Shown piece by piece: positions 49,933 to 63,001 of a stretch of 64,000 nt of DNA. Origin of the DNA: Dromaius novaehollandiae. Taxonomy: Eukaryota > Chordata > Aves > Casuariiformes > Dromaiidae. Where the stretch lies: the NCBI RefSeq assembly GCF_036370855.1, contig NC_088100.1:130136085-130200084 (forward strand), read 5' to 3'. The notes beneath the pieces were generated by a model. It saw only the letters and a list, made by a program, of their open reading frames with translations, was not told the origin of the DNA and searched no databases. How positions within the stretch are numbered: the first letter of the stretch is position 1; each line of letters begins with the position of its first letter. Both the position numbers and the translations under genes were made by a program.

Positions 49933-52010
49933 AAAAGTAGTAGTCTTTGATGTTCTCCCATTTGGTGTGAATGCTTATTTTCATGAACATGTTTCAGATT
50001 GTATTTTCTTCTTGTAGTTTTCCAGTATGTTTATTTTTCTTTGTCACCTGAGTGTTTTTGGCCTTGTGGGAACAAATTAGTCACTGTTTAAAGCCACAAA
50101 GTCACTGTCCCCATTATTAAAAGGTGAGAGAAATGCCTAGTAATAAACATTGTCAAGCAGGATAGCATAAACAGTCTTTTAAATTTGTTGCCCTGGGCTG
50201 AAAAAACTACTCTCCAACTCCTGTGCAAGACAAAACATGTTTTCTCGTGCAGTGTTTCCATGGAGAGAGTGTTTTCTCAAGGCAGTTAATTGCATGAAGT
50301 GCTGTCCACGTATGTACACATTACACACATCCACATGAATGTTATGTATCTCCTGCAAGGCAGCAAGTTCCTGTCTCAGTGTATATCAGAATCAAAAGTG
50401 CATGGTAATGAAATGCTACTGTCAGAAACTGCAAATAACATCACAGGTTTAATTCTGTATTCCTTTATGGCAGTTTAACTCTCGACTTCGTCAGAGCCAC
50501 AGTAGCAAAAATCCAGCACTAAAGAACAGAGAATATGGCCTTACATAGGTATGAACATGTATATACATTATGTAATGAAAACAGCACTAAAATCTCACTG
50601 ATTCTAAAAAGTCACTGGTCTCCAGTGAAGTTCACCTGACTGTCACTTAAAGGCCACTTCCTTGTTACATAGGCAGCATTTGTTAAGCTTTGTTTACCCT
50701 TTATTATATACAGGGCTTACTACCGATACTTGCATGAAGATGCTTGCATCAACCCTTTACAATGTTCTGTTTCCAGATGTTTATAACTTTGCCAACTTTT
50801 AACTATTTGCATTGGATTTTTTCATGTTTGGTCTCTGCCATGGCTGTTTTTTTTTCTTTTTTTCCTGGAAAGGTTGAGCAGTTTCTCTTACAGTTATTCT
50901 CAAGAACAGGGTTCGTAAAGTATAGGTTGCTTTGCCAATGTTAGCTAAGACTTCTGACCATGTTTTTCTCAGGGTTGTAACCCTCTTTCATTGAGGTGAA
51001 AACTTGAAATGCATAGTCTGGAAGTTAAAAAGAAAAGTTATCCCAGTGAAAATCTATTCAGAGGAGGGCTCTACAGAAAACACAGAAAACTGCATAATAG
51101 ACATTGGCCCTTAGTTTGTTCTGTGTTCTAGCTTTCCCATACATGCTCAGCATTACTGAGCCCCCCAGCACAGTTTTGAAGCCACAAAGAACTTAGGGAG
51201 GAATATGAGCGCTGCAATTAAAGTCAATTTATCAGGGATGATGACATGGTGCTGTAACATACTATATTTGCAGAACTGCAGATCTAATACAACTTTGTCG
51301 ATAACTTTTTTGTATTTCAGATTCTAAAATGAAAGTTGATGGAGCCTAAGGATGCTCTCAGATATAACTGATTAATTTACAGTACGATCACTCTGGAGTT
51401 CCTTGTTTCAACTTCACATCAGTTTAAGTAAATAGAATTCATTCAAGTGTGTCACCTTCGTAAGAGGCAAGTTCAGTGAAAGAGTACCTCTTTTCACTGT
51501 TTGGTTTAAATCTGTGGAATGTATTAGAAATCTGGAACTTTAGTTTGTCACAGCGCAAACCATAATGAAAAGAAGAGTTACTATTGTTAGTCTAGTTATT
51601 TTTTGAAAGCTGTGAAGCTGCTCCAGGTTTGAGCTAATGAAATGGAGACTGCAGTCTGGTCCATTTAATGTATTCTTTATATAGATGCTCTTAGGCCATA
51701 TAGAATGAAGTATCCCATTTTCTGGAAGTCAGTCATATTAAAGACTAAGAACTTGACCTCATCTCTTTCCCTTATATAGGATTACACAAAAGGATTGTAG
51801 TAGATAAATGAGTCATTTCTGGGCCTAGGTTAATATTCCTAGATGTTCCTTATTGTGCCTTTTCTCTCTTTTTTTCTTGAAGCCAAAGCAAACTACCCAG
51901 ATTGAGATTTGGCCCACTTAAAATGCTTAACAAGAACAAAATAAGCTTGAAAAAATTTCTCCCTTTTTCTCTCCTGCCACCCAGGTGAGGTTGTACTACC
52001 AGAAAAATTA

Positions 52011-52112
52011 AGGGCCAGATTTTCCCCTGGGATTTACTTGCACGGATTTTTCGAAGGTGAACAGGCCAGATTCTGACCTTAGTTACAGTGACTTCTGAAT
52101 TTCAGTACAGTG
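52011..52112. repeat. Decayed repeat with two GGCCAGATT motifs
   Basis: GGGCCAGATTTTCCCCTGGG at 52013 and AGGCCAGATTCTGACC near 52063 are followed by TTAGTTACAGTGACTTC. The wording matches the same class of short repeats seen at 49.9 and 54.8 kb. Confidence 0.45.
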
Positions 52113-54062
52113 AAGAGTCTCCTGACCCTATAGCACTTCCATTCCCATCACAAATAGTCAAGATGTAATTGAGCCAGGCCTTCCGTTACTGTACAGTGTT
52201 AAGCTCATTTGCATCCAAAGAGGATCAGAGGTTCAGTCATTTAACACAAGGCATGTATTAGGTGGACTGCTGGCCACAGGAACCTCAGGGGCCATTTACC
52301 TCAGCTGGCAAAGATTAGTGACAATTTATTCTATTCAAGCATCTGAGCCAAAGTGCCACCAACCTCAGGGAAAAAAAAGCGATGATTCTCAGCTGGCGTT
52401 AACTGGAGTGGCTTTGCTGGAACTGTGTTAACACATCTGTGGCCCTCATGTTGTTAAGATACTGGAGCAATTCTTTGTGACATAACTGAAGAATGCATCT
52501 TAAAGTTTAGGTTTCAGAAGGCATGCGAAAAATGAACAGGACAACTATGAGACTAAAGGTTTGCCAGTTTGTCCTATTTAGTTCATCTGATGCTTCTTTA
52601 TTTTAGTCGCCTTATTTGTATAAATTAGAGAGGCAAGCATTTTTCAGTTTGGTCACAGCACAACAGAGAAGGCATGTAAATTCTGCTGTTTAATTACCTC
52701 TGTGCTTTAAGTTCATTTCATCTCTCTTTCAGTCTTTTGTCTGCTTTTCCAATGTCCATCTTCAATATAATTCAAGACGGTCACTCTCCTACTATTTTTG
52801 AACTTAGACTAAGCAAAAGAAACACTGTGAGGAATTCCTCAAGCATCCTAAAAGTTTGGGCTCTTTGGGCACATCTGTGTGACATTACCTAAATGACAGG
52901 AATTGCAGCAGAAACAAGGTCTGTTAAAACAGAGAGGCTAGAACATCTTCTAGTAAGTTAAATTAGTTTAAATTAAAAGTGAAGGCGAACAGAGCGCGCA
53001 TATCCCTTGAAACCAATATGCACGGTTTCCTTTGCTGCATCTGTAGAGAAGCGTTGCCCTTGGCTCTCTTTACCGAGTCCTCTGTACCCCTCTGGAGTGG
53101 GCAGCAGTCCCCCCAACTGTCTGTATGTGAAGCAATAAAACAGATGTTTTTTCCTTACTCTACTTGATATATCTCATTGAGAAGAGGCTGACTCATCAAA
53201 GTTGTAATACTATAGCCAGATTTTTATCTTTCATGGCATACAATGCCATGATGATACCTGCCTTGGTGTGGGCTACCTTATTTAAATGTAGGGGTGCATT
53301 CTGTAAGGTTTAAGCAAACGTGACAATCAAATTAAATGGCTCACCATAAAACTTTATTTTTTTTTCATTTTTTCTTTGAGTGTAACAAGTCGCATGCCCT
53401 GCTGGAGCTGCTGTTTGCTCCTGTCACCGCAGTGCTTACAGGCTCAGGGGCGGCTGTTCCCCTACGCCGCACCAAACCCCTCTCAGAGCCTGCTGCCACC
53501 CAGAAGAGCCCGTTGTTCAAGTCTGCGAGACGAACTGGAGGTGGAGATGGGGTGCTTAAACCCCAACGTTTTCAATTCTCCTCTTTCCAGGTCGCAAGTA
53601 CTAAAGCCTCAGACCCTCAGAGAAAGGCCACGGGGCAGCCTCCGTCTCTCCCTGTGGGGCTGGCCAGGGAGGGCAGAGCCTGCCCTTTCCTCTCAGAGAA
53701 GGGCACCTCCGCTGCCATGTTAAAGGTAAGCGAGCACGACTCTTCCCCTCTCCCCGCCTTTCCTATTTGGCTCGCAAGTGAGCGATGTGATTGCCCCTCT
53801 CCCCAGCGTGAGGCGGCCGTGGCTGACTCGTGCCCTTCTCTCTCTCAGTAATGGCCCCGCTGGAGGGCGAGGCACGGGAGCGCCCCAGTGCCACAGGAGG
53901 CTAAAATGGCGGCCGGGCCTATGGCCTGTGTCTCTCAGTCCTTTCTATAGCTACATCCAGGTGGGAAGATACTACTGATAAAATGCATTCAGTGCTTATG
54001 GAGGTGCTTCCTCACGCCCTCAGCTGGAGGGGCTGTGTGATGATCGTGAGTGTTTGTTATTT

Positions 54063-54064
<2 letters not shown>

Positions 54065-54094
<30 letters not shown>
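54065..54094. repeat. Poly-T (30)
   Basis: Thirty consecutive T. It could be a retroposon tail on the minus strand or the pyrimidine tract of the acceptor at 54107-54108. Confidence 0.9.
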
Positions 54095-54100
<6 letters not shown>

Positions 54101-54429
54101 CCCCCTAGCCTCTGCCTGTGCGTGGGAGCATGGGGTGGCCCTTTGCTGAGGGCAGCTTCACGGGGAACGTGGCGGCGGCTGTCGCGCACTCTCCCCACAG
54201 GCAGCCCGGGGGGAGAACGGGAGGAGGGAGGCAAGCTTAGGTGAGGCCTTTGACAGGTTTTTGGCTCCCGCCTCGCTTAACGCTCTCGTTTGCAAATCCC
54301 AGCCCTGGTGTTTCTCTTCCACTTGGTGGCAGCAAAGGAGCGTGGAACAGGCTGCGGGCGGCCCTGTGAGGAGCCTTTCTACAGCCTCAGAAACCTGCTC
54401 CTGAGGTTCAGGCAAAAAAAAGAAAGCCC

Positions 54430-54460
54430 GGGGGGGGGGGGGGGGGGGGACGACGACGAC
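54430..54460 (+). repeat. Poly-G (20) plus (GAC)4
   Basis: Twenty consecutive G (54430-54449) run straight into GACGACGACGAC (54449-54460). It is the longest G run in the window and a likely G-quadruplex former. Confidence 0.9.
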
Positions 54461-54814
54461 CACAAGCTGCCAGAATCTTCATTTAAAAATACAAAAGAAT
54501 TACTTGCCTGAGACAGGTGAGACTGCTTCCCCACCCGTCAGGTATTCACAGTTACGAATGCAGCTTTGTTATGTTACATCTTTTTAACAAGGCCACGTAG
54601 TAGACTGTATCGCGTCTTTTAACTTTGGCAGATTTTAACAGCTTTTTACGAGCAAGCAGTTACATTTCCATATGCTCTGCTTAGTTTCTCTCCAGTTTCT
54701 TGGAGAGGCTTTAAAAACGGTGTGTGTAGATGTGTGTATATATAATGTAATCTAATCTTTGCACAATTGGAAAGTAATACATTGATTTCTAAATTCAGCT
54801 GAGTTTGTGAACCT

Positions 54815-54920
54815 GTTTCTCCTCTCACTTGCACCTGTTTTATACTCATGGAAGGCTGTTAACTCTGATGGATTTGTTTCTAATTTACACTGGTGTAAGT
54901 GAGAAGCAGATCAGGCCCTT
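54815..54920. repeat. Decayed MITE-like palindromic repeat
   Basis: CCTCTCACTTGCACC (54821-54835) is inverted and repeated as GGTGTAAGTGAGAAG (54892-54906), 13 of 15 positions pairing, with the unit ending in CAGATCAGGCCC. Short inverted arms around a non-coding core fit a MITE-type DNA element. Confidence 0.55.
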
Positions 54921-55508
54921 TACATTTCTGCTTAGGATTTTGATAGAAGGCAAATACTGAAAAAGACTGCATATCTCAGCTGCAGACTGGAGGACAGGTC
55001 CCCAGCTGGTGAAAAAAGCCTCGTTCCATGAACTCCAAAGGAAGATTTGCTCTTCTTTGGGATTGAGCTGATGCAGGTTAACCAGGAGGGCTAAGCAGGT
55101 ATTGACTTGTCTTCCCTGCTTATTCCTTGTCGGTCTGAGCTGGCATGATGTGTCATGCCTTGTGTGTTGTGTGAGATGAGCGCATCTGCGCAGTGCCCCC
55201 CTTCAGATTAGAGCTGTATCCCTCTCAGCGGGAGGGAAAATGCAATCGAGGGCTGCATCTCTGAGCAGCAACAGTGGATGTTGCTCTGTTAGTGGAATGG
55301 TGCTGCCACCAACAGAAGGTGTAACCCCAAATACCATTTTTTTTTTTCCCCACCATTATCTGGGAAATTTTTTTGAGGCAAGGTCTTATTCTTACAGTGT
55401 TTATTCTCTGCTTAGCATCTGGTCACCGATGATTTTTATCCTATGCCTAGGCTAGCCAATGAGGCTAGCACATCACAGGTCCCAGAAATTTGCATTTTCA
55501 ATCTTGAA

Positions 55509-55590
55509 TTTTGCTGTCATTTATACCACTGTAAGTCTTGGATAGACCCACTGACTCTTGTGGATTTACACCATTAAAGTAGTAAGGCTT
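55509..55590. repeat. Decayed palindromic repeat
   Basis: TTGCTGTCATTTATACCACT then GTAAG ... CCCACTGACTCTTGTGGATT and TACACCATTAAAGT follows the same pattern as the 54.8-kb copy, 0.7 kb away. Confidence 0.45.
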
Positions 55591-57033
55591 ATTTAAAGGG
55601 CTTTCTTAGACCCAAGGTTTGATTCTACTTTAAAATACATCCAGACTGGCTCTGAGGAAATCAGCAGTATTATATAGTTGTGAAATCCCAGTAGGGGCAA
55701 TAGACCTTATATGTTCTCTTTTGCATTCCTTGAGCAAAACTTCTGGTGATTCACCCTTCCTGCCCCAGTTTCCCGACTGAGTTTAGGAGGAATGCAAAGT
55801 CAAGTCCTTTATCTTCAGTCACAGCCCACTGACACATGTAGTTACTTGCATACTGGTCATTCCTTTTTTCTCTCCAAAATTTCAGCAGCATGAGTCTCTT
55901 TGAAGATTTTGCTCCTGAGTCAGCCCATTGGTATAATGTTACACTGGCCAAGTCCCAAGATGAATTCCCTGTTTGCACCTCAGAGTGCAAATGCAAAATA
56001 CTCAGCTCCCAGAAGAAGCCCAGTGGAGAATGAATACTAGCTGCCAAATCCTTTAGTTCTTTAGATTTTTTTAAGGGAAAGCAGATTATTATACATGTGC
56101 ATTGAGGAAAAAGGGTTTTTTATCCTATCTCCCCCTTTCCCCTTTTCTTCATAAACAATGTGCCTATACCTGTGCTGCCTCCCATAACTCTTGTGAGTAA
56201 CACAAAGAAGACAGACATCAGTGTAACAAAGAGAAGAAAAGGATTTGCAGAACTGTGACGTCAGGGAGAGAGAACTGCAGAGGCATCAAATTAAGTCCTC
56301 TGCTATACAACTATATTGCCTAGTCCTGTCAACATCCTTAAAAACAGATAGGTTTCTTGGCCCAAGGAAGCTGTTTCAGAATTCCATTCCTCTATTTAAG
56401 TTTTTGGCTTAATAACCTCTTTCTTATTTCAAGTCAAAATGTGTCCATGAGCAGCTTAAATCCATTTGTTCATATGTCAAAGTATTGCTTGAGTTTAAAT
56501 GGAAACCCCACTCTTGCTCCAACTGAAGTGAATTTTGTCCTTTTCTGATTCATTATAATCTCTTTTGATTTTTGGGTTTGCTTTGTGATGAAGGAACTAG
56601 GACTAGAACTGGTAGAAGCCATTCTGTAGGTGCCAAAAGCATCACGCTAATGCTCCTTTGAGCTCAGGATCCAAGCAAAGTTCCTAATGACTTTGGCTCA
56701 GGCTTTTGCTTGTTTGACTTCCAAAATCTCTGTGCATCCTGGATCTGGAAGTGAGTCTCTTGCTGGAATGTGGAACTTAATTCAGATTTCGGCTTTGTAG
56801 TGAGTGGTATTTTTGTCTACTGAAAGAAGTCACCGGACTTCTCAAGCTCAGCAGAAACTTCAGCAAGCACTGGATTGGGCCCATCATCATGAATGATTGG
56901 AAAAAAGGGGAAATTAAAGAACAGAATTTTTGAGACAAATAGCCAAAGGGGAATAGCAGTTTGCCATCTCATGAATGTTACAAAGTGAGAGGTTGCAGTT
57001 GTCTACAGGTGCAGAGGCCTAACCTGCTATCCA

Positions 57034-57042
57034 CCCCCCCCC
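57034..57042. repeat. Poly-C run (9)
   Basis: Nine consecutive C in a C-rich stretch of the downstream desert. Confidence 0.8.
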
Positions 57043-57991
57043 AACCCTCCCGAAACTACAGCGAACTACCCTCCTGGGCCTGGATTCCAGCCAGTGGCAT
57101 TGCAGAGCAAATCAAATCAGGAAAAGAAAAGATTAACTCTTTTCACTCCGTTTCCTTGAAAAGGCAATTAGGTTAAATTCTGCCCCTTGAGCACACATTT
57201 CCTCCAGCCCTGCAGTGCCCCAAGTAACATCCGGTAGGCAGAGGACTTCTCCTTTTTGGAGAAGGTTGGGTATTTTTTCCATAGTCCCTATGAGGCCGTT
57301 GTTACTATTGTTGTCTACAGTAGACATACATGGAAACTTTTTTTTTTTACTTTATTAAATTAAAGACATTAAGGAAAGGTTGGCAGCACTAGTTGAAGTG
57401 ATATCATTTTGATTATAAGTTTATTATGCCTTGATGATGGATGAGTCAAGGAAACAGACATTTTTTGTGACAATGCCAGGTTAACTTGCTGGTTTTAGCT
57501 AAATACAGTTTTCCAGCTGTCTTCCCTGGTTATGGCGGTAAGGTCTCTTCAGTTTGAGGCCGTAAGTCCTGCTCCTATCACTACTGACTGGAGTAGCATT
57601 ATATTGACCTATGGCAGCTGCAGATGTGGATCTTCATGTGTGAGGTGATGCTGCAGATGGAACAATTCTGAACAGTGAAGTTAGGTCTCTTTTACACTAG
57701 ATTTCTTAACTGTGTAATCTGCTGAGCAATGTATGTTGCAGACTGCTCCCCTTCATTGCATACAAGTCTGAAGCATTTCCTTCTTGAGGGAATGTGTGCT
57801 GTTTGGCCTTGCTTCAGTTTTGTGCAAGGACTGTCAAAACATCTGTTGAAAAAGGTGTGAGAGAGGGTAATGCTTGGTGCTAGAGAATCTAGAGTTGCCT
57901 TCTCAGTGCTATTGCTTCTCCTCCTGCCATGCTGCAAGCGTAACCTGGCTTGTGTTCTGATCTCCCATGCTGCCTGTGTTTACTGTTGCGT

Positions 57992-58033
57992 GTTTTTTTT
58001 TTTTTGTTTTTTTTTTGTTTTTTTTTTTTTTTT
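57992..58033. repeat. T-rich tract interrupted by single G
   Basis: About 40 bases of T with two single G interruptions. Possibly the tail of a minus-strand retroposed sequence; nothing recognisable lies next to it. Confidence 0.85.
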
Positions 58034-61000
58034 CATCTGAGGGGTTGTCCTCTGACCAGCAACCATCATGCTGTCTGAGTACTGCTGAGTAAAACTGGGA
58101 GCTGTGCTGAAGCCCTTAGTGGCCCTTCTGGCCCTGCAATTTTGTTTTTGCTCTCCAGATGCATCTTACTGTGTTGGTCTCTTGGTTGTGATTTAAAAAA
58201 CAACAATAACCCGTTTCATTTTCTGTTGACTTTTGTTGGTAGATGTGTGAGCATAGAAAGCATTTTATTGCTGTGAGCAGTTTCCTGGTCTCAAGGTTTT
58301 TTTCTTGCGTTGGGGACTGTAAAACCTTGTATCCTACTTATGAATAGCTGGCTGTCTTAGTAGTTCCCCCTCCCCATTTTTCTCCTCACTTTCTGTGGGT
58401 TTGCTTTCTCCACTGACTCAGGTGGAGATGGGTAGTCACCAGAGCAGTATCTTGAAACAGGGTACAGTATTGTCCTAAGTTTGAAAGAAGGTAATGCTTC
58501 TTTTCTATGCAAATAATAGAATACTTAGATTTTAATTTAATTTGCTACCAAAAGTGAGCCACACAGCTTCCTATGGTCATTCCCAGAAGGGTTGCTGTGT
58601 CAAGCCATTCAAATTCATATATCATTTTATGTGTATATCCATAGGAGAAAACATTGCACTTGTGGTTAGACTGGCATATTTGTCTTGTTAAAGGTGTATT
58701 TTCTCTTCTTTTCTTTCTCTTCTGTTTCCCTTTGCTGTTTCTAACAAACATGAACCCACCATCCTAACAAGAAAAAGGTCATTCTGCTTGCTGCTTTCTG
58801 TGGAAGGGGATGAGCGCCGACACTCCCATATTCCTGGTAGTCACTAGAGCTGAAGTGAAGGGTTTGTCCGGAGCTCCTCAGTGAGTCCCTGCTGGAGCAG
58901 GGAACCTACTGTCGAATGAATCGGTATTTACGATTTCACTGAGACTGTATTCCAGACCTAGAGCCGTTGGGCTTCTCTAGATGCTGTTCTGTTCACTCAA
59001 CCAGTCCTTGTTTTTCTGTAAACATTTACCCATGTAAGTTGGGCTCCCTTTCAGAGGCTATTGCCTAAAGATCACAGAAGATGTTTTAATACTAATAAGG
59101 AGATTAAAGAGGAGAAGAGAGTAAAGCATGAAGCAAGAAATACAAAGGAATAGAATGCATAACCACTCCTCCTTCTCAGTATTTACCCTGGAGCATTCCC
59201 TCAGAGACCATCCTATAATGTCAGCTCTGTTTACTCCTTGAGTAAATGTCTGGTGTCACTTTAATAAATCAGATGAACTGTTCTCAAGAAGATATGAAGT
59301 CTGTCATTTGTTCATTAAGATTATTTACTACAGAGTATGTAGTTGAAATATAATAGCTACTAAACATGACAAAAAATGGATGAAGCCTGCCTTACTAAGT
59401 TTTAAGGTAAAAGGGTGTTGACATAAATCAGTCAGTACCTAGTTTAGATCATTATATTGGGGGTCGATTCAGAAGCTTCTGAATCTATTGAAAATAGTAT
59501 AGCATGTTTTAAGTAGATCCACACAATAGATAGGGTTTAATTATTATGGGCCAGCTGTGTGTGACAGGCTTCTTTCAGATGCTCCCTCATGGGCTGTATT
59601 GACCTTATGAGATGTAACTTGCAGCTCGTTGAGTGGTGTAGGCAGTCTGAGTCTTGGGTGTTGTGCTTTTACCTGTACAGTTTGCTTTCTTTAGGAAACA
59701 GCAGCATGATGGTGCCATTTTACCACCTAAGTTTCTTTATTTCTTTTCATGGGTGCTTTACATTTTGTTGAGGTCATTGGCATCTCTGTAACTGAAGTGC
59801 TGCTGATATGTCCCCACTTGGGTCCAGAGGTTGTAGTTATGGAACAGAACCGGGGCAGTGGGAAAATTAATAGTAAGTGTTTGCTGGTTTTTGTTTGTAT
59901 CTGCAGCTTGAAAGCAAGAAGCATAGTTTTTCAGCACACTTACAAATGTTGCCAGCATGACTCTTTGAGAAGCCAGCGAACACCGGCAGGTCTGGCAGTT
60001 CTGGGAATTTGCAGTTCATGCTGCTTAGTCCTGATGGAATTCCTCCGTGCCTGAGCAAGGCTCAGGGCAAGGGGACGGCTCTGACATCTAGACGTATAAT
60101 GAGATGGTGTAGAGGGCCATCCATCATTCTGAGGGACGACCTGTAGGTGTTTTCTGACTGTGATCTGTATAAGCTGTGATCTGCTGTGGACCCTGATATT
60201 GTTTGGAAGGGACAGTTTAACTCTGCTGTGAGGGACTGTGAAGTTCCTGATGTCTTCCTCAGGATAAGCTTGAGTCAAGACTGATGGATAAGTGTGGGCG
60301 TATTAAGAGCCACACTGCACCTCATAGCTCTTGCTCTGAGGGCAGCTCTGCCTCTGGCCAGGCAGAAGAGGGACATGCTCGTTTTATCAGAAGCGTTTCT
60401 CTCCTCAAACCAGCAATAGCATAGGACGCCCACCCCCACCCCGAGCCTCAGGTCTGCTGAAACAGTCTGGATAAGCAACAGGGGAGCTGAGGGAATGCTC
60501 TCTTGCTCCCTAGATTTTTGTGAGGCCACTGGGGTACAGTTAATGCCCTCATGGGCTGAATTACACCATGGATCTGCTGCAGAACCTCGCACACTTGTGG
60601 GATCCAGTTGCAGGCCTCAATCTAAGCTATATTAAGTTTCATATGGAAGCCTTGTTTAAAGTCTTGAGCCCTGCTGTAGCGAAGCTGTTAAAAATGTGTT
60701 TAGCTTTGTACATGCGAATAATCCTCGCCTCTCTCTCCGCAAGGGGAGAGAGAAGTGCTATTACTCTGGGCAGCAGAAGTCACAGGGAGCGCGAAGCACT
60801 GGCATGTGTTGTACAAAGAGCTGTTTTGTAAGCCTTGCTCTATCGGCAGCACAGTCGAGTGTCCTAATACATCTCTAATACGTGTGATTGAAACAGTGCT
60901 TGGTTGTTGTAACTAAGCTAAGGCAGGGTGGGCAGAAAAGAATCCTTCTGTTTCTGAAAAGCAAGCAGCGGAGGTGTTATATCCTGTGTTCTTCTGTTGA

Positions 61001-62978
61001 CGTTTTCGTGTTTGTAAAACTTCGCAGCTTGATTTGTCAATCCCATGAAATCATCAAGGGAATGAAATAAAAATACCTGGAAAGAGCATTTGACATGAAA
61101 GCAGTGTGTGTGAAATGTACTAGACTACTCTGCTTGCTACTCGGAACAGGGGGAAAAAAAAGGGAGAGAAAGGGTGGTGGGGATGTGACACAGCAGGCAA
61201 TGGGAAATACCTTTCTAAATATACGTGGCCAAGGATCTCTAATGATAGGCTTTTATCCCATTACATCTAATTGACACAGAACTTCATCATTAACAAATTG
61301 AGAAGTATTTACTCCCTGAAATATTTGGAACATTATAGTGGCTTTCTTTTCTTGATAGGTTGTTGAAAGGACTATTATGGTCTGGCTCTCATTTAAGCTG
61401 GGAAAATGATCCAGAAGTCTTCAAAGTTCATGGAATGTCATTTGTCATAGAATTTGCAGGTGTGACTTGGTTTCTACATTACAATACATGATGGAAGTAA
61501 GTGACTAGGTTGTATGCCTGTTGCCAGGCATAATGCACGTTCCGTGAGCGTCACTGGTGCAGCATTCCGTAAATCTTATTAATAGTGAGAAGTCTTGAAA
61601 TGCGTCATCTTTTTCCTCTAAGGTCAAGCAAGACTACTCCACAACTTAATTTTAGCCTTGCTATCGCTGCAGTCAAAATGGTAACATTCAGTGAGGCTTT
61701 GCTTTTCAGTGTCCCCTTTTGAAGGGTTAATTTTAAAGGGCTTGATTTTTTTGTTGTTGTTGTTAGTAAGGCGTAAACTGGCTTCGGGAAAGGGTTTCTT
61801 GAGTAAGAACCCCTTTGGATCATTCCCATGCCAAGCAAAGAACGTCAGGGTGGGAGAGATGGCGTTTACACTGGCTGCGTGGTTGGGGAGGGGAAAAATC
61901 TGCAGATGGCCAACAGTATCTGTACCGTGACTTTTGCAGGGATACTGCAAAGGTTGAGATATGAAAGCTGCTGGAGTAACGTGCATACAGCAATGTGCTA
62001 TTTGCCAGAGCTCTAATTGCAACAAATATCATTGTGTTCCTTTTAGGAGCCAGATGTTTAGTTGGTCTAAATCACTGACCATAAATATCAGAGGGAAGCA
62101 AAAGCAAAAAAAAATCCAAACCCCTTCAGTATGTCTTTCTTTGTGACAGATCCAGTCTGTTCTTTCTCAAAAATTATGTTTTCACATGATTACTGTTTGG
62201 ATTTGTTATCTATTTTTGCGCTCTCTGGCAGAGCAAGAAAGCAAAAAAAAATGGAGAAGGGTAGTCTTGATTCTCTGCTGCTGCTGATATGCAGGTTTGA
62301 CACTCCTGTGTGCCGTTTTCTGAATTGCTTAGTCAATTATACCCAAGCCTTAAACTCTTCCAAGGTTGAAGTGCCTAAAATGCTTGTTTAAACATCCAAT
62401 ATGAGGTACCTGGCACAAGCCAGTTCAGAGTGAAACCTGGAAGTGCTCCCTGCTCATTTGCTTGTGTCTGCTGCCACAGATTTGTGTCCCTGTGTATCGT
62501 GTTGAGTCTCACCAATATGACAGCAGCAGCAGTCCTTCGTCCTGCTTTGATAGCTCTTCTGAAGTCCCAAACTGAGCGCAGGACTGTGGTGACCCCTTTT
62601 TTGTATTTAGTACTGAATACTAAACACGTGACTGGTCCACATTTCTGAAAGGTATTCATATGAGTGCAAATGCATAAAAGTTTAACCTTCCACTTTAACC
62701 TTCCCCAGTGGGAGTACAGCAGTATCCTGTTGTGCGCACACACCTTCCATTCTCAATAGTCTTTCTAAGACAAAACTACTTGTATAGCAGCTTTGGTGCT
62801 AAGTACTGAAGGACAAGCTTTTTTTTGAGGGATGTTTAGCAATCAGGTCTTGTGTTGAGATCTAGTTGTGCTGCCATCAGTTATGTTGTCATTTTGGTCA
62901 CAGTGAAGATCGTCATTTTATTCTAATAATTCTTTGTATATGTTTGTTAATAAACATTAAAAAAATTATTTTCTAGGT

Positions 62979-63001
62979 CAAGAAGGTCACAGACCTTCTT
63001 G
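62979..63001. repeat. Perfect 10-bp inverted repeat with 3-base loop
   Basis: CAAGAAGGTC pairs with GACCTTCTTG across ACA. It follows a canonical AATAAA (62949-62954). No transcript is known to end here. Confidence 0.65.

Larger units (their letters stand above)
53400..54516 (+). promoter_or_regulatory. Orphan CpG-rich patch, possible promoter of a spliced noncoding transcript
   Basis: CpG density rises well above the flanks. A strong YY1-type site AAAATGGCGGCC lies at 53903-53914. On the plus strand there is a good donor AAAG|GTAAGC after 53725, an acceptor CCCCCTAG ending at 54108 behind a 30-base poly-T, and a donor ACAG|GTGAGA after 54516. This outlines a possible exon 54109-54516. No conserved protein is encoded. 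Promoter and transcript are inference. Confidence 0.4.

Noticed and set aside
53336-53851. 171-codon plus-strand open frame in the orphan CpG patch
   Set aside because: The translation looks like random GC-rich sequence (Phe-rich start from poly-T, then Pro/Arg/Ser-rich). It also reads through the candidate splice donor at 53726. Kept only as a possible noncoding exon.
62375-62743. 122-codon minus-strand open frame with an Arg/Lys-rich middle
   Set aside because: No match to any reverse transcriptase, transposase or other family I know; likely chance.
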